Shown here: in pieces, positions 54,412 through 64,000 of the stretch
Numbering within the stretch: position 1 is the stretch's first letter
Layout: the number at the start of each line of letters is the position of its first letter
Source: Tenrec ecaudatus
Lineage: Eukaryota; Chordata; Mammalia; Afrosoricida; Tenrecidae
Direction of reading: 5' to 3'
Assembly (NCBI RefSeq): GCF_050624435.1
Contig: NC_134534.1
Span: 68,967,501-69,031,500, forward strand
DNA: 64,000 bases
Program-made: the position numbers and the translations under genes
The notes under the pieces: model-generated
Databases searched by the model: none
What the model was told of the DNA's origin: nothing
The model's input: the letters and a program-made list of their open reading frames with translations, nothing else

Positions 54412-54600
54412 AACCATTGAACTCATTGCCATTGAGTCAATGCTGACTCACAGCGACCCCCTGTGGGTTTCTGGGACTGTAACTGTTTATGGGAGTAGAA
54501 GGCCCAGTCTTTGTTCTTTGGAGCTGTTGGTGGTTTCGAACTGCTGACCTTGTGGATGGAAGCCTAATGCTTAACCACTCCACCATCAGCAAGGACTCTT
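54412..54600 (-). mobile_element. AfroSINE, minus (intronic)
   Basis: CATTGAGTCAATGCTGACTC, GGGAGTAGAAGGCCCAGTC and CTCCACCATCAGCAAGGACTC; near full length. Confidence 0.85.
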
Positions 54601-54714
54601 TAAAAATGCTTTAGTGCTGCTCATTATTTAAAAAGACACACAAAAAACGAATTTAGTATCAAATGACTAAGTTATCTTTATGTAGAAACAGCCTCATTAG
54701 TTTTTCCCTCCCAC

Positions 54715-55481
54715 CCCCCACAAATAAGCTCTTTAGTTTGTCTCCAGTAAAAGTCTGAATTTTAAACCGATTCGTGAACTGGTGGCTCATGGTTATCAGC
54801 TCGTTCCACTCTAGCACCCGTCTCATCACCAGTGGCTTTTCCAGAACAACCACCTTCCCCTGGAGCTCCAGGAGTTTGTCGAGGCAAACCTGGGCTGCTT
54901 CAGCATTTCACCTTTCTGATGAACACATCGTGGAGAGGACAAATGGAGTGGCAAGCCTTTTCTTTCCCAGTACTCTCTGGAGTCAGTTTATTGACCCCTT
55001 CTTTCAAGGCATTAGTCTGCACCGTAGGGTCATGATTTCCATCATTTTCTTTCGGATTTGACAGGGCTAAAATGTCCAAGGTCTTCCGAATCTGATTGTT
55101 GCGATCTTTAGTAAAGCCAACACCGAACAGAGCAGATAGCCGTCGGTCGTCTTGACATCAGCGTGAGCTTCAATCGCGGTCTGCCATTTTTAGACCCTGG
55201 TGCCTATTTTGTCACATGCGTAAGATCCACTCCATGGAAGATGAGCAGGTGGGTTTCCCCTAAACGTCCTCAGTAATTAACTTGAATTTTTAAAAAGTGG
55301 CTTCAATGACCTTTTGGCTCCCTGAGTCCTGGTGACCAGTGTTGGTCTGTCTATTTCTTACATTGAACCCAGCTGGTGCTTTCACATCATACCAGTCTGG
55401 CTTAGAAAATGCACCAGCCACTTCCTTCTTAGCTCTGTTGGGGCCACCTTTTGCAAAGCACTTGTTCTCGCCGACTCCCTG
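54715..55481 (-). pseudogene. RPS3A: RPS3A processed pseudogene
   Basis: Read on the minus strand from 55481, the translation follows ribosomal protein S3A: a GENK...KGG start region, then [20 protein letters not shown], then LVTRTQG, FKLITEDV, FHGVDLT and finally [13 protein letters not shown] with a stop at 54762-54764. A 3'UTR-like stretch follows to about 54715. It is intronless and so is a retrocopy. It is dead: the start codon reads CAG, about 60 bases are missing after the LVTRTQG segment, and there are frameshifts and stops. It lies antisense in the SLCO5A1 intron. Confidence 0.9.
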
Positions 55482-55546
55482 GGTGCCACTCAGAGAGTGC
55501 GAAGGTTTACTTGCAGCCATTCATATTGCGGATGGAAGGCCCTCAA

Positions 55547-55774
55547 TTACATGATGCTGGCAGCAAGATCCACTGCTGTTTTCTGGAGCGCATGGCTCTT
55601 GGACTTGGCGTGCTTGCCTGCATACAATAGGCCCAGTGGGCAGGTGGGCATCAGGATAAGCACAGGGTGCTCATGGAAGGCCCTGCTGATGTCAGCATGG
55701 GAAAGAGCATTTACTTCCTGTAATCTTGTGTCATTTTCATCACCTCCCTGTCTCCGAAAGCTCACTGCCATCAA
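55547..55774 (-). other. Unassigned minus-strand open frame next to the RPS3A retrocopy
   Basis: A 75-codon frame with ordinary protein-like composition lies just upstream, in transcript sense, of the RPS3A pseudogene. Its right edge runs into an AfroSINE. I do not recognise the peptide. It could be a piece of another retrocopy or a chance frame. Confidence 0.2.
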
Positions 55775-55908
55775 GTCAATTGCGACTCACGGTGTCCGGA
55801 TAGGACAGGGTAGACACTGCCCCTGGGGGTTCTGATACTCAAACTCTTTATGGGAGTTGAGAGCCTCTTCTGTCTCCTGTGGAGCATCACCACTAAGCCA
55901 CCCCCTTA
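55757..55908 (-). mobile_element. AfroSINE, minus (intronic)
   Basis: CTCACTGCCATCAAGTCAATTG to GCATCACCACTAAGCCACCC. Confidence 0.75.
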
Positions 55909-56036
55909 AAAAGTAAACTTCTACAGGCAGATTCAAACTTTAAAAAGGCCAAATACGCTGTCATGCCTGATGACTGTGTTTTCCTACTGAAGTCAAACTA
56001 AAATAAACAAAAAACTGCAACATAAAATGATAAAAG

Positions 56037-56245
56037 GAGCACTAGTAGTGTAGTGGGTTATGCGTCAGGCCGTGCACTGTAAAATCAGCAGTTCAAAACC
56101 ACTAGCCACTCCGCAGAAGAGAGATGAGACTTTCTACTCCCATAAGGATTTAGTCTCAGAAACCTACAGGAGCAGTTCCACTTTGTCCTGTACCTACAGA
56201 GCCACTTTGAGTCGGAATCAACTTGCTAGCACGGAGTTTGGTTTG
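56037..56245 (+). mobile_element. AfroSINE, plus (intronic)
   Basis: GGAGCACTAGTAGTGTAGTGG to GAGTCGGAATCAACTTGCTAG, then GTTTGGTTTG. Confidence 0.85.
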
Positions 56246-56251
56246 AAGATT

Positions 56252-56395
56252 CCCCCATCCCAACTGCCACTGAGCTAATTTTGACTTCTAGTGATCCTAT
56301 ATAAGGTTTCCAACGCTGCAAGTCTTTACGAGGGCATGTAGCCTCATTTGAACCACCGACCTCGAGGGCAGTAATGAAATTCCCTACAGTTCCTC
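56252..56395 (-). mobile_element. AfroSINE, minus, diverged (intronic)
   Basis: CAACTGCCACTGAGCTAATTT and CATTTGAACCACCGACCTCG; lies tail to tail with the preceding plus copy. Confidence 0.55.
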
Positions 56396-56812
56396 CAGGA
56401 CTAGACCTAGCAATTTATTTTCTATGCACAGAGAGGATCCTTAGTGTAGGAATAATAAGGCTTTCAAATAATAGTGGGAATGACTTCAAGGGTAAGGGGA
56501 CTATACTTTTTCCTCAGCAGAGCCGTCAGTGTTGCCAGAAGCTGTTCTAAGTGAGAGGTTGGTGTCATTTATAGTCCCCAGTCATTTACAGGCCAAATGC
56601 TGTAGGGCAAGAGCTGTAAGATTTATTATGACCAAGTGCCAGAGGAAGGAACTCCGATTGAAAGCAGAGAGGAACAACTGAATTGTTACTTTGCCTTCAT
56701 ATTTTCTAACATTTATTATGACGATTTTTTTATTATGACAAATGTTTAAACATACGCGAGACTGAGAAAGAATTGTACCGTAAGCACCAGTTTGCCCGCC
56801 ATCTAGCCCCAT
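56396..56812. other. Unassigned intronic sequence
   Basis: No repeat or exon recognised. Confidence 0.35.
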
Positions 56813-57010
56813 GAAGGCGCCTGGTGGTGGAGCGGGTTATGTGTTGGATGGCTAACTGCAAGGGTACCAGCTCAAAGCACCGCTCCTCTACTGAGAAAGT
56901 CCAGGCTTTCTTCTCCTGCGTTAACTGCCTTGGGAAACCCACAGGGACCGGTCCCCCTCCTTGTAGGGTCACTGGGAATTAGAATAAACCTGATGGCAGT
57001 GAGTGTGAGT
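56813..57010 (+). mobile_element. AfroSINE, plus (intronic)
   Basis: GCGCCTGGTGGTGGAGCGGG to GAATAAACCTGATGGCAGTGAG. Confidence 0.8.
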
Positions 57011-57379
57011 TTTTTTCAGATTCATGAATTGTTCATTTAGCCATACTTACTTTATCTATGTATATGATTGAATAATCTCATTGATAGCTCCTCGCTGCAT
57101 TTCATTTTCAATAACCAATCTACTTCATCTTAAATGTTTTGGCCTTCAAATAAGGATATTAAAAAAAAACATAACTGCAGCGACATTAATATTCTGAGAA
57201 TAGTTCTTTACTATTTAAATTTCCTCAGTTGCCTTCTAAATATTTTCTGGCTAGTTTATTTTTATCTTTTATTTCTAAACTAGAAGTTAAGGTTAATTCA
57301 GACTTTGCATTTGATTGTTAGGCTTTCCTATTTAGTGTTTTGCAATCTAGAATAATGCTTCAAATCTTTTCATTTTCCA
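57011..57379. other. Unassigned AT-rich intronic sequence
   Basis: No repeat or exon recognised. Confidence 0.35.
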
Positions 57380-57562
57380 GCCTTACTGGCATGGTGGATC
57401 ATGCACTGGGTTGCTAACTGCAAGGTTCGCAGTTCAAGACCACCAGCCACTGGTGTACTCCCACAAAGAGTTAGAGTTTCTGAAACCTACAGGGGTAGTG
57501 CTAGCCTTTGCTGAGGGTGACTGCAGGTCCCAATAGACCTGATGGCAGTGAGTTAGAGTTTA
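57380..57562 (+). mobile_element. AfroSINE, plus (intronic)
   Basis: CCTTACTGGCATGGTGGATC, GCAGTTCAAGACCACCAGCC and AGACCTGATGGCAGTGAG. Confidence 0.8.
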
Positions 57563-57631
57563 TTTGATAAACATCATTTGTGAATTAAATCATAGTTTGT
57601 TCAAATATTATTTATTAAACAAATTATGAGT

Positions 57632-57700
57632 GGACTTCAAAAATTCTATGGAAAATGGAACGAGAAGACAATGAAACTTTTCCATGTAACACTTGAAGCT
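57632..57700. mobile_element. Palindromic mini-transposon (MITE-like)
   Basis: GACTTCAAAAATTCTATGGAAAA and the complement of CTTTTCCATGTAACACTTGAAG form arms around a short A-rich centre. Confidence 0.5.
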
Positions 57701-57737
57701 CCCTGTGTATCATGTTGTACAATCTTTTCAATAACCT

Positions 57738-57920
57738 CAGGAGCCTTGGTGGCATAGTGGTTACATGCTGGGTCTGCAGGTTCGGTAGTTGGAAACCACC
57801 AGCAGCTCATTAGGAGAAAGACTGGGCTTGGGCTTTCTACTCCTGTAAACAGTTAAAGTTTCAGAAACCCACAGATTGGTCGCTATGAGTCAATACTGAC
57901 TTGACTACAGTGTTTATTTT
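57738..57920 (+). mobile_element. AfroSINE, plus (intronic)
   Basis: GGAGCCTTGGTGGCATAGTGG to GAGTCAATACTGACTTGAC. Confidence 0.85.
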
Positions 57921-58987
57921 TTCCAAGAACCCTAGAGATGGGTATTTACTCAATTTTATAGAGGAGGCAGTTGAGTCTCAGAGAGATCAAGTGCCGTGTG
58001 TAAGGACATAAGACAGTGACAAAACCAAGTTTCAAAATCATGTCAGTCTGACCCCAGAACCCAGGAACCTCCCTCCAGGCTGTGTGTTTCTTTGGCAAGT
58101 GGCCCTCAAAGCCAACCGAAACCCAAAGTTGTTCAGTGTTCAACAGAGTTGGGGCATGGTGCAGCAGGATGCAGACCTAGTCTAAAGGGATGAAAACATG
58201 CTCAGAAAAAGATGGACCCCCCCAACCTTTCAAAGCAATGCTCTACCTCCGTGCCTTTGAACAATCAGACAGACAAACAACCACGTGCTTAGAACACGGA
58301 CAATGTGCTAGTCAATTGCGATGTGGGATTTTCCTTAGTAAACAAACAACTGGTCGGCAAAACAATCCTTTTGTCTTTCCCTTTTTACCCCCTGCCCCCC
58401 CCTTCTTCACTTCCTCATCAGTCTTCTGAGCTTCTCCTTGAAAGCACAGAAGAAGGGAAAATCAGGTAGCAGATTAGTCATTGCAGGCAGGGACAACAAT
58501 CTGAATGAATTCTATAGCCCTTGAAGTAGAATGCGATTGTATATCAATCTGTAGAACGCTCTCGGCTAACATTCTGGCACTGTACATGTAGAGGTGACGT
58601 GGTCATGCAAGAGAGACAGCCGCGTTTATTCCCACGAAATGCCCAACTCCTGCAAGGAAAGAGGCTTGGCACTGACCTGGAGCATAGAGGCGGCTTTGTA
58701 GGCGATAATAAGAAGTAAGGGTAGCACCCAGACCATTATTTGTAATTGTATCTCAAGCAGAGAGAGGGCGAGAATGTGATCCTTTGGGGGCGAGAAATTC
58801 ATGAACCAATCGGGGAAAGAGAAAGACAGGCTAATCACGTGGGATAGGGGACAGAGGAGGCATTTCAGGAATAATAAGTACCCCTCTTGGTGGGGTGATA
58901 CTTAGTTCCCTAACGATTGGCATGGCATGACATCAGCCAAGCACGTGGGCGCCAGCATTACATCTCAGTGTCAGCCCTGACTTCACA
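57921..58987. other. Unassigned intronic sequence; candidate conserved block 58430-58920
   Basis: No exon or repeat recognised. The 58430-58920 part is repeat-free with CpGs, a CRE-like TGACGTGG (58594-58601) and a CCAAT motif near 58804. Confidence 0.3.
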
Positions 58988-59197
58988 CCACAGGAACCAG
59001 GCTGGTGTAGTGGTTACATGTTGGGCTGCTAACCGCCAGGTCAGCAGTTTGAATCCACCAGCCACTTCTCAGGAGAAAGATGAGGCTGTCCACTTCAGTA
59101 AAGATTTACAGTCCCCCAAACCCACAGGGGCAGTTCTACTCTGTCCGAGGGTTGCTGGGAGTAGGAATCAACTCGAGGCAGTGAGTTTGGTGTTGAC
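58988..59197 (+). mobile_element. AfroSINE, plus (intronic)
   Basis: GGAACCAGGCTGGTGTAGTGG, GGTCAGCAGTTTGAATCCACC and GAATCAACTCGAGGCAGTGAG; near full length and relatively young. Confidence 0.9.
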
Positions 59198-59274
59198 TTT
59201 GAGTTGACACCACAGTGAAGGGTTGAAGTAGGCCCCAGGTCTTAAAAAGGGCATGGGACAAAGAGTCATAAAAA

Positions 59275-59440
59275 AAAAACACAACCAAAACCCAAACCCA
59301 GAATCAATCTGACTCAGGGTGACCTTCAAGGGCTGGGTAGAATTGCCCCTGTGGGTTTCGGAGGCTGTAACTTGTTATATGAGTAGAAAGTCCCATCTTT
59401 TCCTCTCTGAGTGGCTGGTGCTCCTCTTCCGGCATATAAC
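59275..59440 (-). mobile_element. AfroSINE, minus (intronic)
   Basis: CAACCAAAACCCAAACCCAG tail complement, then CCTGTGGGTTTCGGAGGC and GAGTAGAAAGTCCCATC. Confidence 0.75.
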
Positions 59441-60124
59441 AACGCCGGCACTGGACTCCAAGGAGGCCGAAGACCCCTATCCCAGTCTAATCTGGAGCCT
59501 TGATCCTCTTCCAGCCTGTTTCCACACGAGGAGGATCTTGGTTTCTTAGCACAGACAGCCTTAGCAGGAACGCCACAAGTGATGGCTTCAAAAGGAAACA
59601 TCTTTCTTTTTTGTCTTAGTATAAGAGGCTCAAAGTCCAAACCGGGGCACTGACTCTAGGTGGAAGGCTCTCTAGACTTTGTCAGCTCTCCCCAAAGACT
59701 GCTCTCTCTGATTCTCCAGCTACCTTTGACTAGCTTCACTAACCCACAAAGAGGTCTGCCTCAAGCATTTTTCTCTTTGTAAGAACTGTCTAGCTGGGAT
59801 CAATGGACCACAGCAGCTCAGGTGATTAGATGAGATTCCTAAGGGGTCATTGAGTTCATGTTCGCGAAGGAGGTCTAACTCCGGTAAGGTGAGTGAGAGA
59901 ATTCTGGTTGAACTGGTTGAATATAACCAGGGCCACTAGATTGTACTTGTAAACAGTGTTGAATTGGTGTGTGTTTTGCTGTGTATATTCACCACCACCA
60001 AATAGTTATGAATTAAGAAACGAAAAGTATTTCAGAGTAATATAAACATGTGTTTGTGTGACAGGCCCACCATGTATGCACCCATGTATCTACTACCCAG
60101 CTGCCACTTTGCTGCACTGTGGTG
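59441..60124. other. Unassigned intronic sequence
   Basis: No exon or repeat recognised. Confidence 0.35.
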
Positions 60125-60455
60125 GCTTGGCTCTTGTATGCTGTTGGCAGCTGTGCCCCAGCGTTGGAAGCACCAGCAGGTGTTTCAGCAGAGCTTGCTG
60201 ACTAAGGTACATCAGGGAGAAAAGGCTGGTGGTTTCCTGAAAAGTTGCCCGTGAAAATGTCATGGTGCCCAACAGAGCAGCGTCTGAGATGGTTAGTGCT
60301 GGAAGAAGGGGCCCCTCAGTCTGGAGACCCTGGCACTCAGTGGCCGCAGCAGTGGTCTCAGAAGGTGTCGAGCAGGGCAGACGTTCGTTGTTGTGTATGA
60401 GGTCACCAAGAACCAGAGCCGATTCCACCACAACTAACAACGACAGCATCGCAGC
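60125..60455 (+). mobile_element. Internally deleted AfroRTE copy (5' and 3' ends joined), plus
   Basis: The left part has GCACCAGCAGGTGTTTCAGC, AGAGCTTGCTGACTAAGG and GTGCTGGAAGAAGGGGCCCC, which match the RTE 5' region as I recall it. The right part ends CAAGAACCAGAGCCGATTCC then CACAACTAACAACGAC, the RTE tail. The coding part between is absent. Confidence 0.5.
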
Positions 60456-60552
60456 CACACACCTACCTATTGGGTTTTATAGTAATGTTGGTATATCCAG
60501 GTAAATAGGTGTGTGTTCAGTGTTCCCTGGAAGGGTAGAACCGAGTGTGTGA

Positions 60553-60956
60553 GTGTCTTTAACATGGTCGGTAGGTGGTGATTGGACTCACGACAGGATC
60601 ACTGGGATGGGCGATTCAGGGCTGATAGAGCCTTCAGGGGCACCGAGCGGCTTCTCCTGTTCGGCTGGTCTTAGCAGGTGCTGCTGCACCTCAGGCATCT
60701 CATCCAGAAGGCGCAGGCAGCACCCATTTCCTTTTGTGTACATTCTGTTGACCAGGATGGACTTTCCTGCTGTATTCGCGCTCACATGGATCTTTGAAAG
60801 TGCAGGTTTTACGTTTCCCAGTCTGTATGGGAGAGGAAAGCACGTGCTATCTGGGTGGTACGAGTGGGACCCGATTGTGTCTGCGGCACCTGCTAACCTT
60901 CTTACCTTAACATCCTGGAAAATGTAGAGCTTTGTGTTAGAACCAGTTTTCATCAT
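60553..60956. other. Unassigned block open on both strands
   Basis: About 370 bases are open in a plus frame (60553-60927) and a minus frame (60588-60956), flanked by an RTE-derived copy and an AfroSINE. I recognise neither peptide. Retrocopy, old transposon or chance are all possible. Confidence 0.2.
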
Positions 60957-60984
60957 CTAATCGTAGTAAACCTGGTTAGAAAAC

Positions 60985-61155
60985 AAAGTGTGGGTGATGT
61001 CAAGTGCAAGGTCAGCAGCTCGTAACCAGCGGCCACTGTGGGAGAAAGATGGGCCTTTCTACTCCCGTAAAGAGTTGCGGCCTCATAGGCAGTACTCGGC
61101 TGTCCTGGAGGGCCGCTGACTCAGCATCCGCTCGAAGGCAGTGAGTTTGGTTGGG
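60985..61155 (+). mobile_element. AfroSINE, plus, 5'-truncated (intronic)
   Basis: GCAAGGTCAGCAGCTCGTAACC, TTTCTACTCCCGTAAAGAG and CTCGAAGGCAGTGAGTTTGG. Confidence 0.8.
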
Positions 61156-62440
61156 TTATTTGAGGATGGGCTTTATCTTGTTAATTTTCCTGATCTATTT
61201 TTATGTCTGGAAGGAGCTCAAGAAACAGTATCTTCCCCACCCCGGTACCTGATTTCTGAGTTAATTGAGAGGTTCGACTAACAAAAGAAGAAGCTCGACG
61301 TGGCGTCAGAGAACCATGGTACACATACCTGTAGTAAAACACCTGCCTTGGCAACAGTCTGCACACATACAACCCGTGACACTGATGATGCATCTTACGT
61401 CCTTCAGGGACGGCTCACGTTTGAAACAGACGCGAGTGTGATGGAAGAAGGTAGCCCGTCTCTTTGTGCAGGTGGACAGTCACAGAATCCACCAGAATGC
61501 CGGGCACAAGCGGTGTGGCAGCCGGCCATGTCCCGGTGCCCGGTGAGGTGAGGTGGTCTTAGCTACACTGATGCCAGGGCAGGAATGCCGTCCTCTGGGC
61601 AGAAAGGATGAACGGAGCCGGGCATGGCCGGCTCCCTCTCAGGTTCATCAGTTGCATGATGTTTTCCTTTCCTGGGGAGGAGCAGGTGATGGGTCGCCAC
61701 TCACTGCATGGCCAGGGAAGGACATATCAGTCCACATCAGTCCACAGGACACATGAAGGTGCATACATATTCTTCCCTGAGACTTCATAGTGGCCTCACT
61801 AAGTTTTAATTTTACTTGTCTTATTTACCAGATGTGTAGCTTTGTAAGCTGCACAGAACCTTTTGCAGAAGTATGTGCTGTACAAACCTTGAATAAAATT
61901 TTAAAAAGCAAACAAAACCATTTGCCCTGAAAACAAACAGGGGGAGTGACAGGTGAGGCGTGGGAGAAAGTGGCTGCAGGGCGCTGCTGGAATCAAGTAG
62001 CATTCACGAGGGACCCTGGGCTGAAACCGGTATTCGCCATCGGAGGATGTTTGTGGGTTTTGCACATACTGGGGAGAGATCCTCTCTGGCACATCAGGAT
62101 TGCCGCCTCTTTGCAGATACTGAATGTGTTTCCTACGCGATGGTCCCTTTTGGTCTTGAGGGTTAATTGGTCCATCTAAGATGCGGAAATTCCAACAACA
62201 TCTCGTTCCACTGGCAAGCCACGGGTGCTTATTGCCCCCTGGGGATGAGACAGCTGGACTCCCTTTTCCTTGGCTTGTAGCTGCATGTTCACTTGTTGCC
62301 TTCCGTATGTGCGTGACTTCCTCTCTGTGCCATCTACTCATGAGGGATTAAGAGCAGGGCTAACTCCTCCAGTAAGGCCTAAGGAAGGTAGAATTTTCCC
62401 AAGTTTGATCCCATCCACAGGTACAGGGATGTCTATTGTG
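61156..62440. other. Unassigned intronic sequence
   Basis: No exon recognised. TTGAATAAAATTTTAAAAAGC near 61890 resembles a poly(A)-signal end and could mark an old retrocopy, but no body is identified. Confidence 0.3.
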
Positions 62441-63130
62441 GGGACGCAGTTCAGCCCGTCCCCAGAGGGAAGAGAGAAGTCTGTAAACTTCAGCGTACCT
62501 TTGCCCAGGTTTCTAGACTTCCTTATGAAGGAAATGGAAAGGCGAGGCTAAGGGATGGTTCCTTCGGCTCCCAGTGCTCTTGCATGCCTCGTTCTTTGGT
62601 CCCTTGCCTTCTTCATCCTGACCTGAGATGGCTTTTCCTCCCCCTGAAATTTGCCACGTGGGTCTGGAGAGAAGTCCTACCAGTGTTTGCTTTTCCGGGA
62701 GCCTTCTGAAGCCATCTCCCGCTCGCTCCCGAGTCCCTGACAGCTGGAGCAGGGTTGCCATGTGACAGCTGTCTCTGGGGACGCGACGTATTCCTTTTGC
62801 CGCTTTTCCTGGCAGCTGTGTATTACCTGATGAGAAATTCAGAAGTCTACTTCCCCTCTGGGGAGTTGTGATTGCTCGTGAAACTGTCACCATGCAAAAT
62901 GCTAATCCCCGTTACCTAATATAACCTAGCAGGGCGGGTGGAAAGGAAGGAGCGCATGCTGGGAAGTAAAGAGCGTATCCATGTAATTAATATTACTGGC
63001 AGGATGAAATGTCACCATTTCTAAGTGTCTGAAGCTGAATTGTACAGCCTTTGGATTTCTAGCCTGTGAGAATTCTTAGATGAAATATTTTAATAACCTT
63101 GCTTTGGATTTTATGTGTGTACTTGACTAT
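62441..63130. other. Repeat-free intronic block, candidate conserved element
   Basis: No repeat or exon recognised. The part near 62960-63110 (GCATGCTGGGAAGTAAAG, CATGTAATTAATATTACTGG) has homeobox-like ATTA motifs and no repeat signature. Confidence 0.25.
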
Positions 63131-63716
63131 TTGTTTTTGTCTTGATTTCTAATGAAGAAGATAGACATTTTATGATATCTTTTTTTTTAAAGGGGAGGGT
63201 TGAAATTCCAGTGAATAAGACTGTCAGAGGAATCTCAAAGCTTAGAATTTTAGGTATAAATCAAATTTCAATAGGTATATATAGAGGGACCAACACGTCT
63301 CCTTTGCAAAGTCTCTTTATGTTATTAGGTAGCCGATATCTGTTAGTGTTTTGAATAGAAATGGGCCTATCTACCTGATGTTCGGTATCTGTTTTCAATA
63401 GTGTTGTTGATTTAAAATTCAGGTAGCCTACCCTTCTATAGTTAAGTTGTTTTTAAAAAGAGTTGTATATAAAAAAAGAGTTGTATATACATCATCACAG
63501 TCAGTTCTATGTACCCTTCCCCCTGCCCAGATTTATTCTCAATTTCCTTCTTACCCACCCCCCCCCCCAGCCTTTATTTTCTGCTTGGTGGTAAAGCTGA
63601 CCTCTCTTGAACTTCATAATGGCGTTCCTTTAGGTAGAGCAGAGCAACCTTTAGCAAGATGCAAACATCTCCTTAGGCCAATCTGAAAATTACCTATATG
63701 AGCAAACTTTTTGTAG
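63131..63716. other. Unassigned AT-rich intronic sequence
   Basis: No exon or repeat recognised. A C10 run lies near 63560, and AAAAAGAGTTGTATATA is repeated in tandem at about 63456-63489. Confidence 0.35.
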
Positions 63717-63730
63717 AATACCTAAGTCTT

Positions 63731-63880
63731 TTTTCTTTAAAACGTTTTATTAGGGGCTCATACAACTCTTATCACAATCCATACATACATCAATTGTGTA
63801 AAGCACAGCTGTACATTCATTGCCCTCATCATTTTCAAAGCATTTGCTCTCCACTTAAACCCTCTGCATCGATCGGGTCA
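63731..63880 (-). mobile_element. Short L1 3'-end insertion, minus, with 14-bp TSD (intronic)
   Basis: AATACCTAAGTCTT lies at 63717-63730 and 63881-63894. The 150-base body ends in the odd GATCGATCGGGTC, possibly untemplated bases added at the 5' junction. Confidence 0.9.
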
Positions 63881-64000
63881 AATACCTAAGTCTTGAGATA
63901 ACGATTCCAAGATTGAGCTTTTGAGTCCTTTTAAGATGTCTCTAGCTAGTTCACAGTTCTCAGATGGTCAAAAAGAAATTCTTTTGTAATTTTTAAATCT

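Larger units (their letters stand above)
53589..64000 (+). other. SLCO5A1: SLCO5A1 intron following the first coding exon (partial)
   Basis: It begins with GTAAGA. No frame in the following 10.4 kb matches the next part of the transporter (human continues AIMYVMGALGP), so the intron extends past the window. It holds about a dozen AfroSINEs, an RPS3A pseudogene, an internally deleted RTE copy, one short L1 insertion and unassigned sequence. Confidence 0.8.

Noticed and set aside
58626-58838. Hydrophobic 70-codon minus frame resembling a membrane protein
   Set aside because: No splice sites, family match or start context; it is most likely chance.
61870-61920. AATAAA near 61890 as the 3' end of a gene
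   Set aside because: No coding body precedes it, the A-rich stretch is interrupted, and it lies within an SLCO5A1 intron.

Overview
This window is nuclear DNA from a placental mammal, almost certainly an afrotherian. The evidence is the repeat content: many copies of a tRNA-derived SINE of the AfroSINE type, fragments of the RTE LINE that accompanies it in Afrotheria, and L1 3'-end sequences of a kind I associate with elephant and tenrec genomes. I cannot fix the species. A fast-evolving afrotherian such as a tenrec or golden mole is my best guess. There are no prokaryotic genes, operons, CRISPR arrays or rRNA genes. Layout: 1-50 kb is gene-free and made mostly of interspersed repeats. These are AfroSINEs, AfroRTE, afrotherian L1 3' ends, an old L1M, a family of about 0.5-kb solo LTRs, one dead mariner, an L2 and microsatellites. 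About 50.1-52.7 kb is a GC- and CpG-rich island. The one recognisable protein-coding exon lies at 52178-53588. It is the first coding exon of SLCO5A1 (OATP5A1), on the plus strand, with ATG at 52673, a consensus acceptor at 52171-52177 and a consensus donor at 53589. From 53589 to the window end is SLCO5A1 intron, with more AfroSINEs, an antisense RPS3A processed pseudogene (54715-55481) and a few unassigned stretches. The next SLCO5A1 exon is not in the window. How it works together: the window holds one gene start. The CpG island presumably carries the promoter and untranslated first exon(s), but I cannot place the transcription start. The leader inside the coding exon carries a minimal start-stop uORF (ATGTAG at 52253) and two further uORFs joined by an overlapping TGATG, so translational control is plausible. 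I found no undescribed gene system. The most interesting signal is in the repeats. Two independent insertions of a roughly 1.8-2.1 kb non-coding L1-type element (4628-6414 and 15655-17745) begin at the same base, and each is flanked by its own perfect target-site duplication of 16 or 17 bp. That suggests a defined 5' end rather than random 5' truncation. Several insertion histories can also be read directly from target-site duplications: LTR into SINE, L1 into LTR, L1 into SINE, and mariner into LTR.
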